Shown one piece after another: positions 11,760 through 24,600 of a stretch of 64,000 nucleotides of DNA (position 1 is the stretch's first letter; each line of letters begins with the position of its first letter). The notes under the pieces are model-generated. The model worked only from the letters and a program-made list of their open reading frames with translations, did no database searches and had not been told where the DNA came from. The stretch spans positions 6,207,501-6,271,500 of the forward strand of contig NC_083388.1 in the NCBI RefSeq assembly GCF_031755915.1, given 5' to 3'. The stretch comes from Ziziphus jujuba (lineage: Eukaryota > Streptophyta > Magnoliopsida > Rosales > Rhamnaceae). The translations under genes and the position numbers were made by a program.

Positions 11760-14700
11760 CTCTTTCGCTCTGATGCTCCAGAACAAGATGCATGGAATCT
11801 TTCTGTATGACTAGCTCAAGACCCTAGAAAAAAGAGAAGAGACAAAGCCGCTCTTTGTTTGGATTGGATCTGATATTATAAACCAAAAGGTTCTCTCCAA
11901 AAGAAAACCGTTGGAAAAAGTGGTGCAGCTTGAGACGAGAAAAAGAAATGAAAAAGGATCTGATGGTTTTTTTTTTTTTTTTTTTGTGTAGAAAATATGT
12001 TTTGTTTTCCTCCTTTGTCTCTCAGAGAGATGGGGTATGAGCTTCTTGGAGTCCGAGCTCTGACAATGGAGAAAGAGACAGAGTCAATGAGGAGTGAGAG
12101 TCAAAATGCATTGGTTGTGGTGCTTGAAAGAAAGAAGAGAAATTTGGCTTAGAAGAAGGTGTGCTACTGCTATTGGAAACCAACTTCAGAGAGCTCTTTT
12201 TTTATTTTTCTCTTGGGAAAAAAACCAAGCAGGTGGCAGAACAGAAAGTGAAAGGAACTTCTAGTGATCTATTCTTAGTTTAGGGTGCTTCGTCCTCGTC
12301 TTGTTGCTATGTCTAATGAGAGAGAGAGAAGAGAGAGGAAATGTTGGGTATTTGTCTGATGTCAATCTTGGGTCATGGTGTGATATAAAGCATTTTTGGA
12401 TTTTTCCTTTTTGTTTTCTTTTTTTCTTTTTACCTTTTGTTTTGGCTGTGAGTTAAAGTCGACTGTTGCAATGATTGTGTATGTTTTAATTATAGTTATA
12501 AAGTAAGTATGAACAGAAAGCAAAAATGCATATTTGTAGGCATAAAATTAACACTTAATTTGGCCTCTGATTAAGTAGTTATATATGATCTTTTTTTCAT
12601 GTGCACATTTTTTAGTAAAAAAAATTTCTTTTGCTTTCCATGCAGGTGATATGTTAAAAGAGGATTAACTGACTAATTAAGTTTGTTTGCTAATTGTAGA
12701 TATAACACAAGTTTTTGCTTTTTTGTGACATTTCATTAATATTTATTCATTTATTTTCGTTAGTAAGATCAAACTTTTTTGTGGTAATTAATAATCTTTA
12801 ATTCATTTTTTATACATAAGAAATTATATCTAAATCTTATGAAAAATGCATATATATCTCATGTCACCAAAGAAATTTTAAACACTTTACCCAAATAATA
12901 GTTGTAGTATTTTACTCATGCAAAACTTCTATCATGTAGTATTCTGGATTTATGATATAAATATTAATTAGACTAGACCATACTAAATAATATATATATT
13001 ATATAATATTATAGTGTAGATATATAATTTTCGTCAACTAAAGCTGACTCAGTTAGTATTGCCTTCGGTATCTATACATACAAGATGCAACATTTCATTG
13101 GGCTTTAGCAGTTTTTCAACTTTGCTTTTTTGTTTTTATCCTTCCTTTTTTTTTCACTTTTTTTTTCTTTTTTTTTTTTTGGGTTAGGTGGATCATATAA
13201 TTATCAGTTTTTTTGTGCCGAGAGACTACTGCACCGATCATAACTGGGAATTAGAATGAAATTAGATATTCTAATTACCTTTTTGTCTTTCTGAAAATTT
13301 GTTTTGGCATATACCTTTAGTATATATCTTTTAAGTTTAGGACCTAGATATATGGCAGAGTACTATCACTTTTAAATTGGTCAAAGAGATAGAAGTTGAG
13401 ATGTGGGTCAAAAAGTAGAGGACAATATGTATTTGTGGAGTGTCTTTTTTCCTCGGTGAAAATGATGTTGTCTTCACTCACTTCATATATATCACTTTGG
13501 AAAAAGCCAATATACATGAAAGTCATGGCTAATTGACTTTAGTACCCAATTAATGATCTGAAAAACTTGGCAGAATGTTGTATATACATTGAAATTTTTT
13601 TTTCTCTTTAGAGGATTACTTTTTATTGTTTTCTTCACCATTGTCTTTAATGGTTCATCATAACTAGTATATTTTTGTAATTCTCAAACATATACATCTC
13701 AAAAAAAGAAAGAAAAATATTAATGCATAAAAACAGCCCATGGGAAATGAAGGATGCTTTTGCCAGTTGTGTAGGCCACCATAGTTGATTATATATATAG
13801 ATGGGTTTTGACAGCCAATTCTTTCACTATTCAAAGAGAAGACAAGTCTTTCTTACAATATACAATTACATCAAACTGGGACAAAAAACATGAAAAAGTA
13901 GTAGCCTTGTAACATACTCTTCTTTCACACAATTTTCTTTTTCTTTCTCTTTATATAATCTCATGATTTTCAAAAATATATTCTTTTAAAGTTTTTCAGT
14001 TTTTAAGATTTAACTATCACTTTCTCCTTTTCTTTTCTTTTTCTTTTTTTTTTTTCTTTCTTTTTCCCCTCTGTTTATTCTATATGCCCTGGAGTAGCCT
14101 AGATGTCTGCATGCACTAGATACTTTGTTAGATTCGGTTTAGAGTTGGGAAAAAAAAAAAAAAATTGCTTTCAACCCCAATTTAACAAAACAACAACAAC
14201 AACAAAACCAAAACTAATGTGCTTGTTTTGGTCAACAAAAATCAAATGCCCTTTTGATCAAGAGCATAAGAAAAGAAGGCCTTAAATAGAAAGTGTGAAT
14301 CCAACTTCCTCAATCCCATACCCTGATATCCACGCGGATATCAGTTATAACCACGCTTGGTGCCCACATGAGTTTGTGCTCTTTACAACTATATACTACT
14401 TATGCTCTTACACATATACACGTTCAAACATTATTTTCCTCTATCTTCTTCAACACAATTCAGAGACATTCAGCATCAACAATATCCTCCAAACAAATTC
14501 AATAAGTTTACATATGAACTTTTCAATTGGTCATATGACCCATGAAAATTGAGCTTTATGACCTAACAAAAGGGTTATAGTTGAATGTTGATGATGATGA
14601 TGATGATGGAGTATTCCCACCACTCTCATCAAAGTTGAGGCAGCAAAGGGAGTGAGTGAACATTTAGTGTGAGAATGGTAGAGAAATAGAGCTTTGACTG

Positions 14701-15986
14701 ACAAACAACCAAAAAGATGAGACAATGTGTTATTGAGTACATTAGGGTTATCATTAAGGGAGAGACTCTCCATTATGAATTGGTGACCAAGCAAAGGTTT
14801 TTTTAATCAGCCTGTCCTTTTTTCCTTTTTCTTTTTCCTTTTTTTTTTTTTTTCCTTTTAATATTTGGTCAAAGTCATGGTGCTCTACCATCATTGGGAT
14901 CTCAACTACTTCCATAAAATGTGACAAGAAAGAGAGACATGGATTTTCCCACATTCATCATAGCTTCCCAAATAAAATTTTCAACACCTTTAATTTTAGG
15001 TAACTTGGCTGTGTTTTTAGGGTACCATGCCTTCGGTAGAGTCAGTACGTTTCAGGCCTGAAATGGACCAGCTTGCCTTATTTTTTGTGATAATTAATAA
15101 AGATACTAGAAAATAATTTATTTCAAAGTATATTTTTAGACGTTTATGAAATCAATATAAATAGAAGTTATATCTCATGAAAATAGATAACAAAATTAAG
15201 TGCTAGAAAACAAAATTAAGAATAAAAAATAAAAAGTGAATTTGTATCAAATCAATGTATTAAAACCAGACAAAAAGTCATTTCAAATAATAATAAGAAT
15301 AATAATAATAATAGAGGTGATTACATAATAACCCCATGTTAAGTACAGTGTCAACTTTTTATTTGGCGAAAAACATTTGAGTCAATTTAATAAACTTTCA
15401 TTTGCAATTGTCTACCCCAATACGAAACTTTTCTCTGGAAACAATAATCCCAGGGAAGCCTTTTCCTCTCTCTAAAATCCCTCATGCCCATGCTTTGAAT
15501 CTGAAATATTTATTTAGATTAAAAAAATAATGACTGTTTAAAACCAATATAGTCTGACCTCGCACTTATACACGTCAGCAAATTCCAAATAGTAACCTCC
15601 TTATAATATGAGAAAACAAGGAATACCATTCTTTTTGCACCTTAATCCAACATTCATGCAACGTTAACATTTTAATTATGTAATAAGCAATTATAAGTAT
15701 TCTCCACCGAAAGAGGAAAACGAAAAGACACGGAGAGAGAGATTCTGGTCATGATTTAAATATTTGCTTATATTATATTGATTTCATTGATTTATATTAT
15801 TTGTGTGGGACATCAAAACTTAAAAGACTAAATATGGTACACTGATGTTTTGTTAACTGCAATAGGCAGCTAAACAAAATAACTATTCCCCCCTCAAAAA
15901 AATAATTACTAGGTTCATGGCTTTGGATTTATTCCTAAAATGAGGGGGTTATTTATGTAGATTTAAACTTATCCACCAGAAACTTC
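11760..15986. other. CLE gene 5-prime flank and long intergenic stretch
   Basis: A TATA-like TTTATAAT lies on the minus strand near 11873-11881, about 110 bases before the CLE ATG. A GAGA-rich run near 12318-12336 may belong to the same promoter or leader. Further on there are only poly-T and poly-A runs (11969-11985, 13150-13180, 14040-14057, 14834-14853), a GAT run near 14588-14606, (AAT)n near 15291-15313 and short unconvincing frames. Confidence 0.5.
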
Positions 15987-16345
15987 TTATATTTTAGAGG
16001 CATCTGCGGTAACTCGGCTCAAGGCAATAGCAGTCTTCGAACCAGATGGACGGCCTAATTGCTTGCTGATGAAATCCCCAGCTTTCATGAGCTTTACCAA
16101 ATCCACATTTGTTTTCACACCAAGTCCATTGAGCATGTACACCACATCCTCAGTGGAAACATTCCCTGAAGCTCCTTTGGCATATGGACACCCACCTAAG
16201 CCTGAAATGGACGAATCCACTACACTTATCCCCATCTGTCAACACACAAAATAAAACTCCGTCAGATATCTCATCCGCTTCACATCTTACAGAAATTAGC
16301 TCTGATACTAATTATATTTAAACCAAACCACCACCACCACACCCC

Positions 16346-16376
<31 letters not shown>

Positions 16377-19261
16377 AAAAAAACACCCAAAACCCAAAAT
16401 AAAATAAATAAATAAAGGTAAAATATGGATCTGACTCTCGTTTCTATATTTGTTTTAGGGATAAGCATACCCTTCCGATAACATATTAGGTATAGGGCAA
16501 AGATATGATGCTGAGTTACACAAGTTACGCCCCTACCATTCATTCTATACAAGGCATGATAGCCCAAAAAGTTAAAAGGTAAATGAAAGGGGGTTGATCC
16601 AGAGGAATTGTATCATCAATAGCATAACTCCAGAAGGCTTTACGCCTGTGTTTTAGTCACTATGTACGGCATATATTTCACATAGTATAATCTGGAATGG
16701 ACAGGTTAGGCGTGTAAGAAGGCTTACTTGGAGGGATACCAAAATGTTTGGAAGAGATTGTCCATAAGTGTCATGGAAGTGGACAGCCAGCTTCTCAACA
16801 GGAATAACAGCCATGACAGCTTCAAGCATGGGAACAACAGTTCCTGTATGAACAAAAAAGAAAAAAGACAAATAGGGAATTGACTTTAGATAAACTGGGA
16901 CAAAATTGTACTTGCGAAAGAACAAGATTAAACTCAAACAACAGACGAGAAGCCATCTGTAAAGTTAGCCAAATCTCATGGAAGCAGAACAAACTCTAGG
17001 TAAAACATCTGCTACGAGAAGTCTCCATTTAATATACTGTATTGTATTTTACAGGAGAAGGAAGAAAAGAAATCATCTTTTCTGTATGACATTACCAGGC
17101 GTAGCAACTCCAATTGTGTCACCCAGAGAAATTTCAAAGCAGCCCATGTCATAAAGTGCTTTTGCCACATATGCCACTTTTGATGGTGGAATTTCTCCTT
17201 CAACAGGACATCCAACAACACATGATACATACCTAATCAAAGTTGGTGCCAATTCATTAATCTCAGAGCAGCTTAAAGATAATGTAATTTTCTCCACCAT
17301 GGGAGCAATAAATCATAATCATTGCGTGATAACATTTGACACGTATACATAGAACCAAACTATAAGCCATAGTAGTTTCATATTATATTATATCATTTTA
17401 GAAACTAATACAGATCTCCTGTACCAAATCGCATAATGACAACCAAGTCAGCAAAATTAAAGATTCTAACCATGAAATCATAAAATTATGATAAGATAGA
17501 AGCTCTACCACTTCAAATGAGCAAATAAGGACAAATAAATGGCCAAAACCCCAGACAATCATTATATAATCACCTATTGGGATACTGCAAAGGGAATCGA
17601 GTGTACATGCTCAAAGAGAGAGAGAGAGAGATACAGAGATGAAATGGGTAACATACCCTCGAACAGGAATTGACAACTCCTTCGCAGCACTAGTAACAGC
17701 AGAATAACGAGCAAGACTTTCTTCAATGCTACAATTGATGTTTGACTTTGAAAATGATTCAGAGGCTGATGCAAAAACTGCTACTTCCTTTGCACCGGCT
17801 GCAACAGCAGCTTTGAAGCCCTGCAAGAAGTTGATATAGCATGTTAGAGAATCCCATTATATAAACATGGTACTATTTGAATTCTGCTCTCCTCAATATC
17901 ACTCACTTTTAGATTAGGTGTCAAAACAGGCAATCTGGCACCATCTAAATCACGAACTGCTTCCATCACATCCTTTGCATCCGCTAACTAAATAAAACAA
18001 AAGAAAGCAAATTAAGGCAATTTATATTCAAATCAAATTAGTAATATGCTGGTATTTTAACTTAAAAAGTACGCTCTGTGTGTGTGTGTTTGTGAGAGAG
18101 AGAGAGAGAGAGAGAGTAAACCATCTGAAAAAATATTGCAACAACTCCAGAAATATGTTTAAATGAAACAAGTCTTAAGTTTCCAAATCATACAAGTGAG
18201 CTATACCAGAAAATAATTCATGAACCTCACATTAAACACTCCAGAAATGGGGTTCTTGAGGAAAACAGAGTTCAACCATCTATGATTGTTTGGTAGCACA
18301 CTCAAAACATAAGCACTCAGAAGTAAGAATTAACTACTTCAACAAGGGTCTCCCATAAAATTACAAGCAACAAAGCTCTTTTCTATAGAGGAATCTTTTA
18401 AATGAAGCCTTCTTGATACCACCAACAAAACACTAGTTATTAGTGTTATTACCATTATCACTATCAGTATCAAATTTTGTGTTTCATTAATATTCAATCC
18501 ATATGGATGCATTTAGATTGAGCTTCATAAATTTTTCAGGTTTACTATTACTAAGATTTTGCACAAAATTGAAAAGACTATAAATTTAGCAAGTTAATTA
18601 AGTACATAATATCAAATAATTACCTGAGGAACCCATTTTGGTGATACAAAACTTGTAGCCTCAACAACAGGTAATCCAGTGGATACTAGTCTACGAATCA
18701 GCTCAATCTTTACAGCTGTAGGTACAATATTCTTCTCATTTTGTAGTCCATCCCTAGGACCCACTTCAACTATCTTTACAAACTTTGGTACACCTTTCAA
18801 AAACTGTTGTGTTCATAAAGATAATTAGAAGATGCATATATGATGTACAAAAATTGATTAGATCAAGAAAACCTATTAAACAGAATATTATAAAAGGAGC
18901 CTTGTCTGGAAGACACTAAATACATGGCTTTGTTTCAGTTATTGAATCACCTTATTTGTTATTTTCTGTATTCCTTTGTCATTGCACTTGGAGTTATACT
19001 GATGATCTCGGGAATACCATGGATCACAACCATTTCCAAGGACAACGTGGTTCCTGCCTAAGCTCAAAGTCCTTCTGTTGAAGGAGTCACTTTGAGAGAA
19101 GTCTCTTGTTTGTCTTATCCAGGGGAATGCCTCTCTTGTACATTCTTCATAATCTTCACTGCAAAAGAACAGATATTTCGGGTTATATAAACAATAAAAG
19201 ATGGTATTTTAGGCACCAATATAGTGACTAAAATATTAAACATTTAGACAATGAAAATGCG

Positions 19262-19301
<40 letters not shown>

Positions 19302-20012
19302 AAGAAGCAATTATGACCAACATATTTACCTTAAGAAAGGACTACAAAGAAGTATAACAAATGAAAATGTGATATAAAAATAAATAAAAAATAAAAAAAA
19401 AGGCAAGAAGCAATTATGACCAACATATTTACCTTAAGAAAGGACTACAAAGAAGTATAACAAACATTTACCTTTAAACTACAAAGAAAATGAAGGAGGT
19501 TACACACACTTTAAATACTTCCTTTTCTTTGATAACTTTCAATGGCGTCATTTTTTATGCTATGACCAGATCAATCAATAACCAATGTTTAACAGATACC
19601 AATATACACATGCAAAGGTACCGACACATGCACACAAGTATTAAGACACTCGTAGACGAAGGCAAGGGCATATTTATACAACAAAGCCATGAACACTGTA
19701 CTGGCACAGATAAGCACATATATCCTCAATAAAGATGGAAACACATGTCAAGATTATTTATGCCATCAATAGACACATAAAACATGCAAATACATATCTG
19801 CATGAGAAATTAGCTCCAAAAAATTTAGATTATTATATTACTTACTTGCAACAATTGGATGTGCTGCAACTTCTTCCTTCAATCCAGCGACTCCCTAAAC
19901 CCATATCATCATCCCTTGGCCGGCAAGCACCTGATGAGAATCTTTGGATCCTTTCCATGGTATTCATGCTAGGCAACTTGTCAAAAGCAAGTGGCTCTTC
20001 CAAGCTTGACAT
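15987..20012 (-). CDS. HMGCL: 3-hydroxy-3-methylglutaryl-CoA lyase (8 coding exons)
   Basis: The enzyme splits HMG-CoA into acetoacetate and acetyl-CoA, the last step of leucine breakdown. Exons on the minus strand: 20012-19846, 19158-18951, 18803-18624, 17987-17907, 17820-17657, 17232-17096, 16843-16728, 16235-15987. All have GT-AG borders and phases that join to 433 residues. The HMGL TIM-barrel starts near residue 126. [10 protein letters not shown] (Arg142/Asp143) holds the catalytic Arg-Asp, HFHDTYG (His334/His336) binds the metal, and [14 protein letters not shown] (Cys367) is the signature with the active-site Cys. About 125 N-terminal residues precede the core, including [15 protein letters not shown] as in other plant homologues. 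The upstream frame has only a GTG, so ATG 20012 is the start. The C-terminus is Ser-Lys-Ile. Confidence 0.95.
16342..16383 (-). repeat. T-run followed by about 25 G in the sense strand of HMGCL intron 7
   Basis: On the plus strand about 25 consecutive C are followed by about 17 A, preceded by CCA repeats. In the sense RNA this reads oligo-U, then a long G run, then GUGGUGG. It lies wholly inside the intron 16236-16727. Run lengths may be affected by sequencing error. Confidence 0.8.
19251..19465. repeat. Tandem duplication in HMGCL intron 1
   Basis: Two copies of a unit of about 105-110 bases (about 19251-19360 and 19361-19465) each consist of GAAAATG(C/T)GATAT, an A-rich run, then AAGAAGCAATTATGACCAAC through AAGTATAACAAA. 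The copies differ mainly in the A-rich part; the first carries about 32 A. Confidence 0.85.
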
Positions 20013-21660
20013 GGTGGAATGCAGATGCAAAAGGCTGAGCAAGAATAAATGCAAAACAGCGTAAGTGCTCTCCACAGAGATATATAAAATTATTTCAGGC
20101 TTTAGCAGCTGGAATTAGATCAAGGTCAGACCATTAGGCACTGGCTAATCTCCAAACAAATCTTTCTAAATTTATTAAAATGATTGGAAGTTTCGGCCTT
20201 TTGTTCGTATTAATTTTTCTTCCAGAAACTAGAATGTACTTTCTAATTCCTTAAGGAAGCATCATGAAAATCACAAAAAGTACAAATGGCCACCCGCTTT
20301 ACATAATTTAACATGACATTACCACTAACAAGCTCAGCAGATGGAAAGCTTTCAATTCCATAACCTTCACTTACTCATAGCATATCACAGACAAGTAAAC
20401 ATACTACTATTTACCATTTTAAATCTAACATTTTGTTCTAGCTATGTCAATATTCTATAAAATGATAGGCCATCCAGTCAACACCAGCACCTTAATGGAA
20501 GTAATTCTTCTCTTCTTCAGCCCTGCCACTATTGTACCTTCACCTTCACCCAAACAATGCTTAACTTCAGTAGCCATTATAATGCTTGCCAAGAAATCTG
20601 ATGTTAAACCAACTTCTATCTTTTATCATCTAAGATATGCACTTGCTTCTAATATCCTTCCCCGTTTAGGCACTCTATGTCTCATTCTTCATTCAAACAA
20701 AAGCGACCAAATATTCATATTTTTCATTAACATTATGCAACGATGATGAAAGATTCATCAGTTACCATACATAACCCTATAGATTCTTCACTTCTTTTCT
20801 GAAAGGAGCTTATCAGTCATCAATGCTCCAGAAATAGTTTAAGCCACTGTATCAAAACTTAATATTTTTAAAATGCCAATATACTTCTAGTAATGGGGAA
20901 TAGAAAATACACTTAGCGAGGTATATTCACTTCCTACGTGAAAAACTGACCTGCTAGTGGACATTTTGTAATAATGAAATATGAGCAGCAAAGTAAAAGT
21001 GTTAAATTGAAAAAAAAAAAAAAAAAACAAAAAAACAAAAAAAAGGGGCGATTGTCCCCCTAGATTTACATACATATTCTATTAAACTCGAACAAACTCA
21101 ATGGCATTGAAATTTAGTTCATATTCCAGAAAAAAGCAATGATCCATAATCAAAATTGTAACACAAATAGAAAGCACTAAAAAAATTAAATACCAAATTG
21201 AACTCTTAAGACAACATTAATTTATACTAAATTATGAAACTTTGTGGTCAAAATTCTAATCTTCCAAACAAAGAAAGTAGAAAATAACAGCAAAAAGCAA
21301 AAACCAGGGGAAAAAAAATAAATAAATAACCAAATATTTGCAGAAAAAATAATTCCTTTTGCAGCCAAACAGAATAGAAACCAAAACAACTAAATAGAAA
21401 AGGAGAAGGAAAACAGACCTGAAATTCCTTCCTTGAGAAAAAAAAAAAAGCTAGGGAGGGCTTCTGACAAATACAAAAGAAACCCTAGAAATTGGGAAAC
21501 AAATTGGGGAATTCAAAGTTGAATGGAACAAAAAACAAAAAATTGAAAAACTTTGTCTGCAATTGGAAATTAAAAGAGGCGTTTGGAAAATTGGACGGAC
21601 AGAGGAGGAAGAGAAGGTAACAGAGAAACGTGACGGAGTTGTTCCAGCCGCACCCCACCA
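20013..21660 (-). other. HMGCL 5-prime untranslated region with probable leader intron
   Basis: Just upstream of the ATG the minus strand has a good acceptor (TTATTCTTGCTCAG, ending at 20035), leaving 22 untranslated bases next to the start codon. The matching leader exon is most likely within about 21421-21650, after which promoter sequence would begin. The donor there is not clear (CAG followed by GTCTGT at about 21419 is the best candidate). The intron interior holds no recognised gene. Confidence 0.45.
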
Positions 21661-24600
21661 AAAAAAAAAAAAAAAAAAGGGGCTTTGTTTGGTTGGTGGA
21701 AATTTGGAATGCCCAAATCCCAGAAAACACCTTTTTTTTTTAATTTTATAAATTAAAAAAAAATCTCAGAAAAACGAAATTAAATTGCTGTATTTGAAAA
21801 TCTGTGATTATTATAAATTGTCCGTCCAATTTCGTTTTCAGAGAAGGAAATTAATTAGAATTCGAAGCACTTCGTGTTTCATACGCTGAACCAAACAGTG
21901 GTACTTTGCGTGGAAGGGGTGGTAGGTAGTTTTCAGTTGGGAGTTGGGTTGTTCTCCCATTTCTTTATTATTTTTATTTTTGTATCTGCCTTTTACTTCC
22001 TCTCCGATCCAACCAATTCTTTCTCCATCAATCCCGGGAATAGACTCTTCTAGACTTTTTTCACACCATGTCTTTTCTATTTTCTTTTGACTTCTTTGGA
22101 AATTTTATATAAATTTTTTTTTTTTAAATAAATAAATAAATCATATCATATCAATTTTCTTTTCTTTTCAATTTTTAATGAGTGTTTTAATAATATATAT
22201 TTATAATCTTTAATTAAATTGGAATATTTTCCCTTTCATATATAATTTGCAATGAAAATGAAATTCAATGTAAAACTCAAGTTAAAAAAAAAATACAAAA
22301 ATATTTATCCATTTGTCAATTTCGTTAATGTGTATTTTATTTGTTTGTTTATTGGGTGTGAATTTATATTTTTATAGAATAGTTAAGAGTTTGATTCGAC
22401 TCATAGATGATATATCCCCATCAAGTCATATTACATTAGGGAACTTATGTTTTTGGATAACTTTCAATCACATGTATTGTTTTTCTGGTTTTCTTAAAAC
22501 ACGTTTTTATTCTTGATAACAGATATTATGCCCTTTTATTCTAAAAACACATCTTTATCTTAATAAAAAAAACATGTTTAACTTTCTTATTTGACTACCT
22601 TAGTGGAAAGTTGTCATGGTCAAGTCAGGTGATTCTCATTAAACACTACTTACTTTAGTTTCATTTATTTTTTTAATTTCTTTTAAAAAAATTAAGCCAA
22701 CAAAACAATTAATATTTCCTGATCTCAAAATTAATTTAGCAAATTCCAAAAAAAAAAAAAGTAAAACAAGACTCGATCTCTGTTTTTATTAATTTTATTT
22801 TATTATCTTTTCAAATTTATATCAAACATATTTTTTATATTCTAAAATATCGATTCAATTTAAAAAAAAAAAGAATAAAAACTTATTTTATATCACCAAA
22901 AAGTCTTTTTTTTTCTTTTTTTTTTTTGGCTTTTGTTTATAATATTTGCAGGGTGAGAGGGCGGATCTACCATTTAATAACAATTGGTGCATGAAAAAGG
23001 TCTATGCTAGCTAGCAAGGTTTAAACGTGTGGTTCTAGAAGTAGAAGGTGCCACGTCAATTCTGCGTTTGGTCAAGTGGTTGGTACAGAGTCCTTCAATA
23101 TTGAGAACGGCAATAAATGGGGTAAAACGCGTCATAAAAATCTAAGAAGTACACCACACCCAACGATGCCACGTGTACGAACAGAATACAGATTCTATAC
23201 TTGGACATTATTTTTTCTTGGAGGAAGTTTTTCAGACGTAAATAAATGGTTTTTTTTTTTTTTCCTTAATATGTTACCTGTCATTGAGAATTGCGAATTG
23301 AAAGAAACTTGGGGCCATGTTTTATTTATTTATTTATTTATTTTGATGAAAATGAGGCCATGTTTGATGCAAAAGAACAAATAAAAGACAGGTTTTTTTG
23401 AATATTGATGAAAATAATATGCAGCTTCTTGGTGCATATTTATAATATCCATATGATATATTATGAGGAAAAAGAGAGGGTTTTATCGTGATAAAAGGAA
23501 AAATGCCATAAACACCCCCCAAAAAAAAAAAAAAGGTAATTGGTGATAATCTATTGGGAAGAAAAGAACGGCCAAAAAAAAAAAAAAAAAAAGGTAATTG
23601 GTGATTACCTATTGGGAAGAAAAAAATTGAAAAAAAAATGGATGGTTATTTCAAACATAATTTAAATAAGCAACCAAAAATATATATATATATATATTAT
23701 TGATATTTCCCATTAAATAGGGCTTGAAAATTGATGTATTCATACATTAATGCTACACAATTATAGTATGCCTTGTTGCTATATAGTTACGAAATATATA
23801 TGTACGTAATTTATAAATATATAGATGGTATTGATAAATGCTATAGACATAAAATTTTACATGCTATTTTATAGACACTAAATTATAATTTAGTGGTATG
23901 TTTGTTGAATTGTAGATGAAAATATATAACAAACTCGATTAATTAAAATTTGAAGTGAAAATATTTTATAAGTAAGGTCCATAAATATTTAATTAAATTC
24001 ATGTGAGGTTAACACAGTCAATATACATTTCATATTTAGATATATTTGAAACATCGAAAATAATATATATATATATAGTTAATTATAAAAAAATACATTT
24101 TCAAATAATTTAAATTGTTTCTTTTACTCTTTAAATAATGTTTTTCTATAAATCAAGCTGCATCACTGTTTTTACACGTGCAAATAAAAAGTTAATCTGT
24201 AACAGAGAAAAAAAAAAGGAAAAAAAAAAAAGACATTTTAGAAACAAATCGTTTTGATACTCACTATCTGAAACATAAAATTTTAATGAGTATAAATTAC
24301 TAATTAATAAATATATAATGCTAAAATATTTATAATTAAGTAATTTATGTCATTATCATAATTATTCCGACAAGGACAATCATGTTAACTTTTTTATCTG
24401 TTCATAAAAAGCAATAAAAAATGGAAAAATAAACTAATGCTTAAAATAAAAAATTCCTAGTCCCCAAACTAAGAACCAAAAAACGACGAACTGACCAGGG
24501 TGATGAATAATTGGGTGGTGGGTGACCCAGGTCCAAGCCGAAACGTCACGTCGTTTCCAGCTGCACCATACTACACCGACTGAGCTATTACAGGAAAGAT

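Noticed and set aside
20012..20075. Longer HMGCL start adding 21 hydrophobic residues
   Set aside because: The codon at 20075 is GTG, not ATG, and a splice acceptor at 20035 separates it from the coding exon.
20444..20746. 100-residue plus-strand frame upstream of the HMGCL coding exons
   Set aside because: It lies in the inferred HMGCL leader intron on the opposite strand, with no recognisable domain or splice context.
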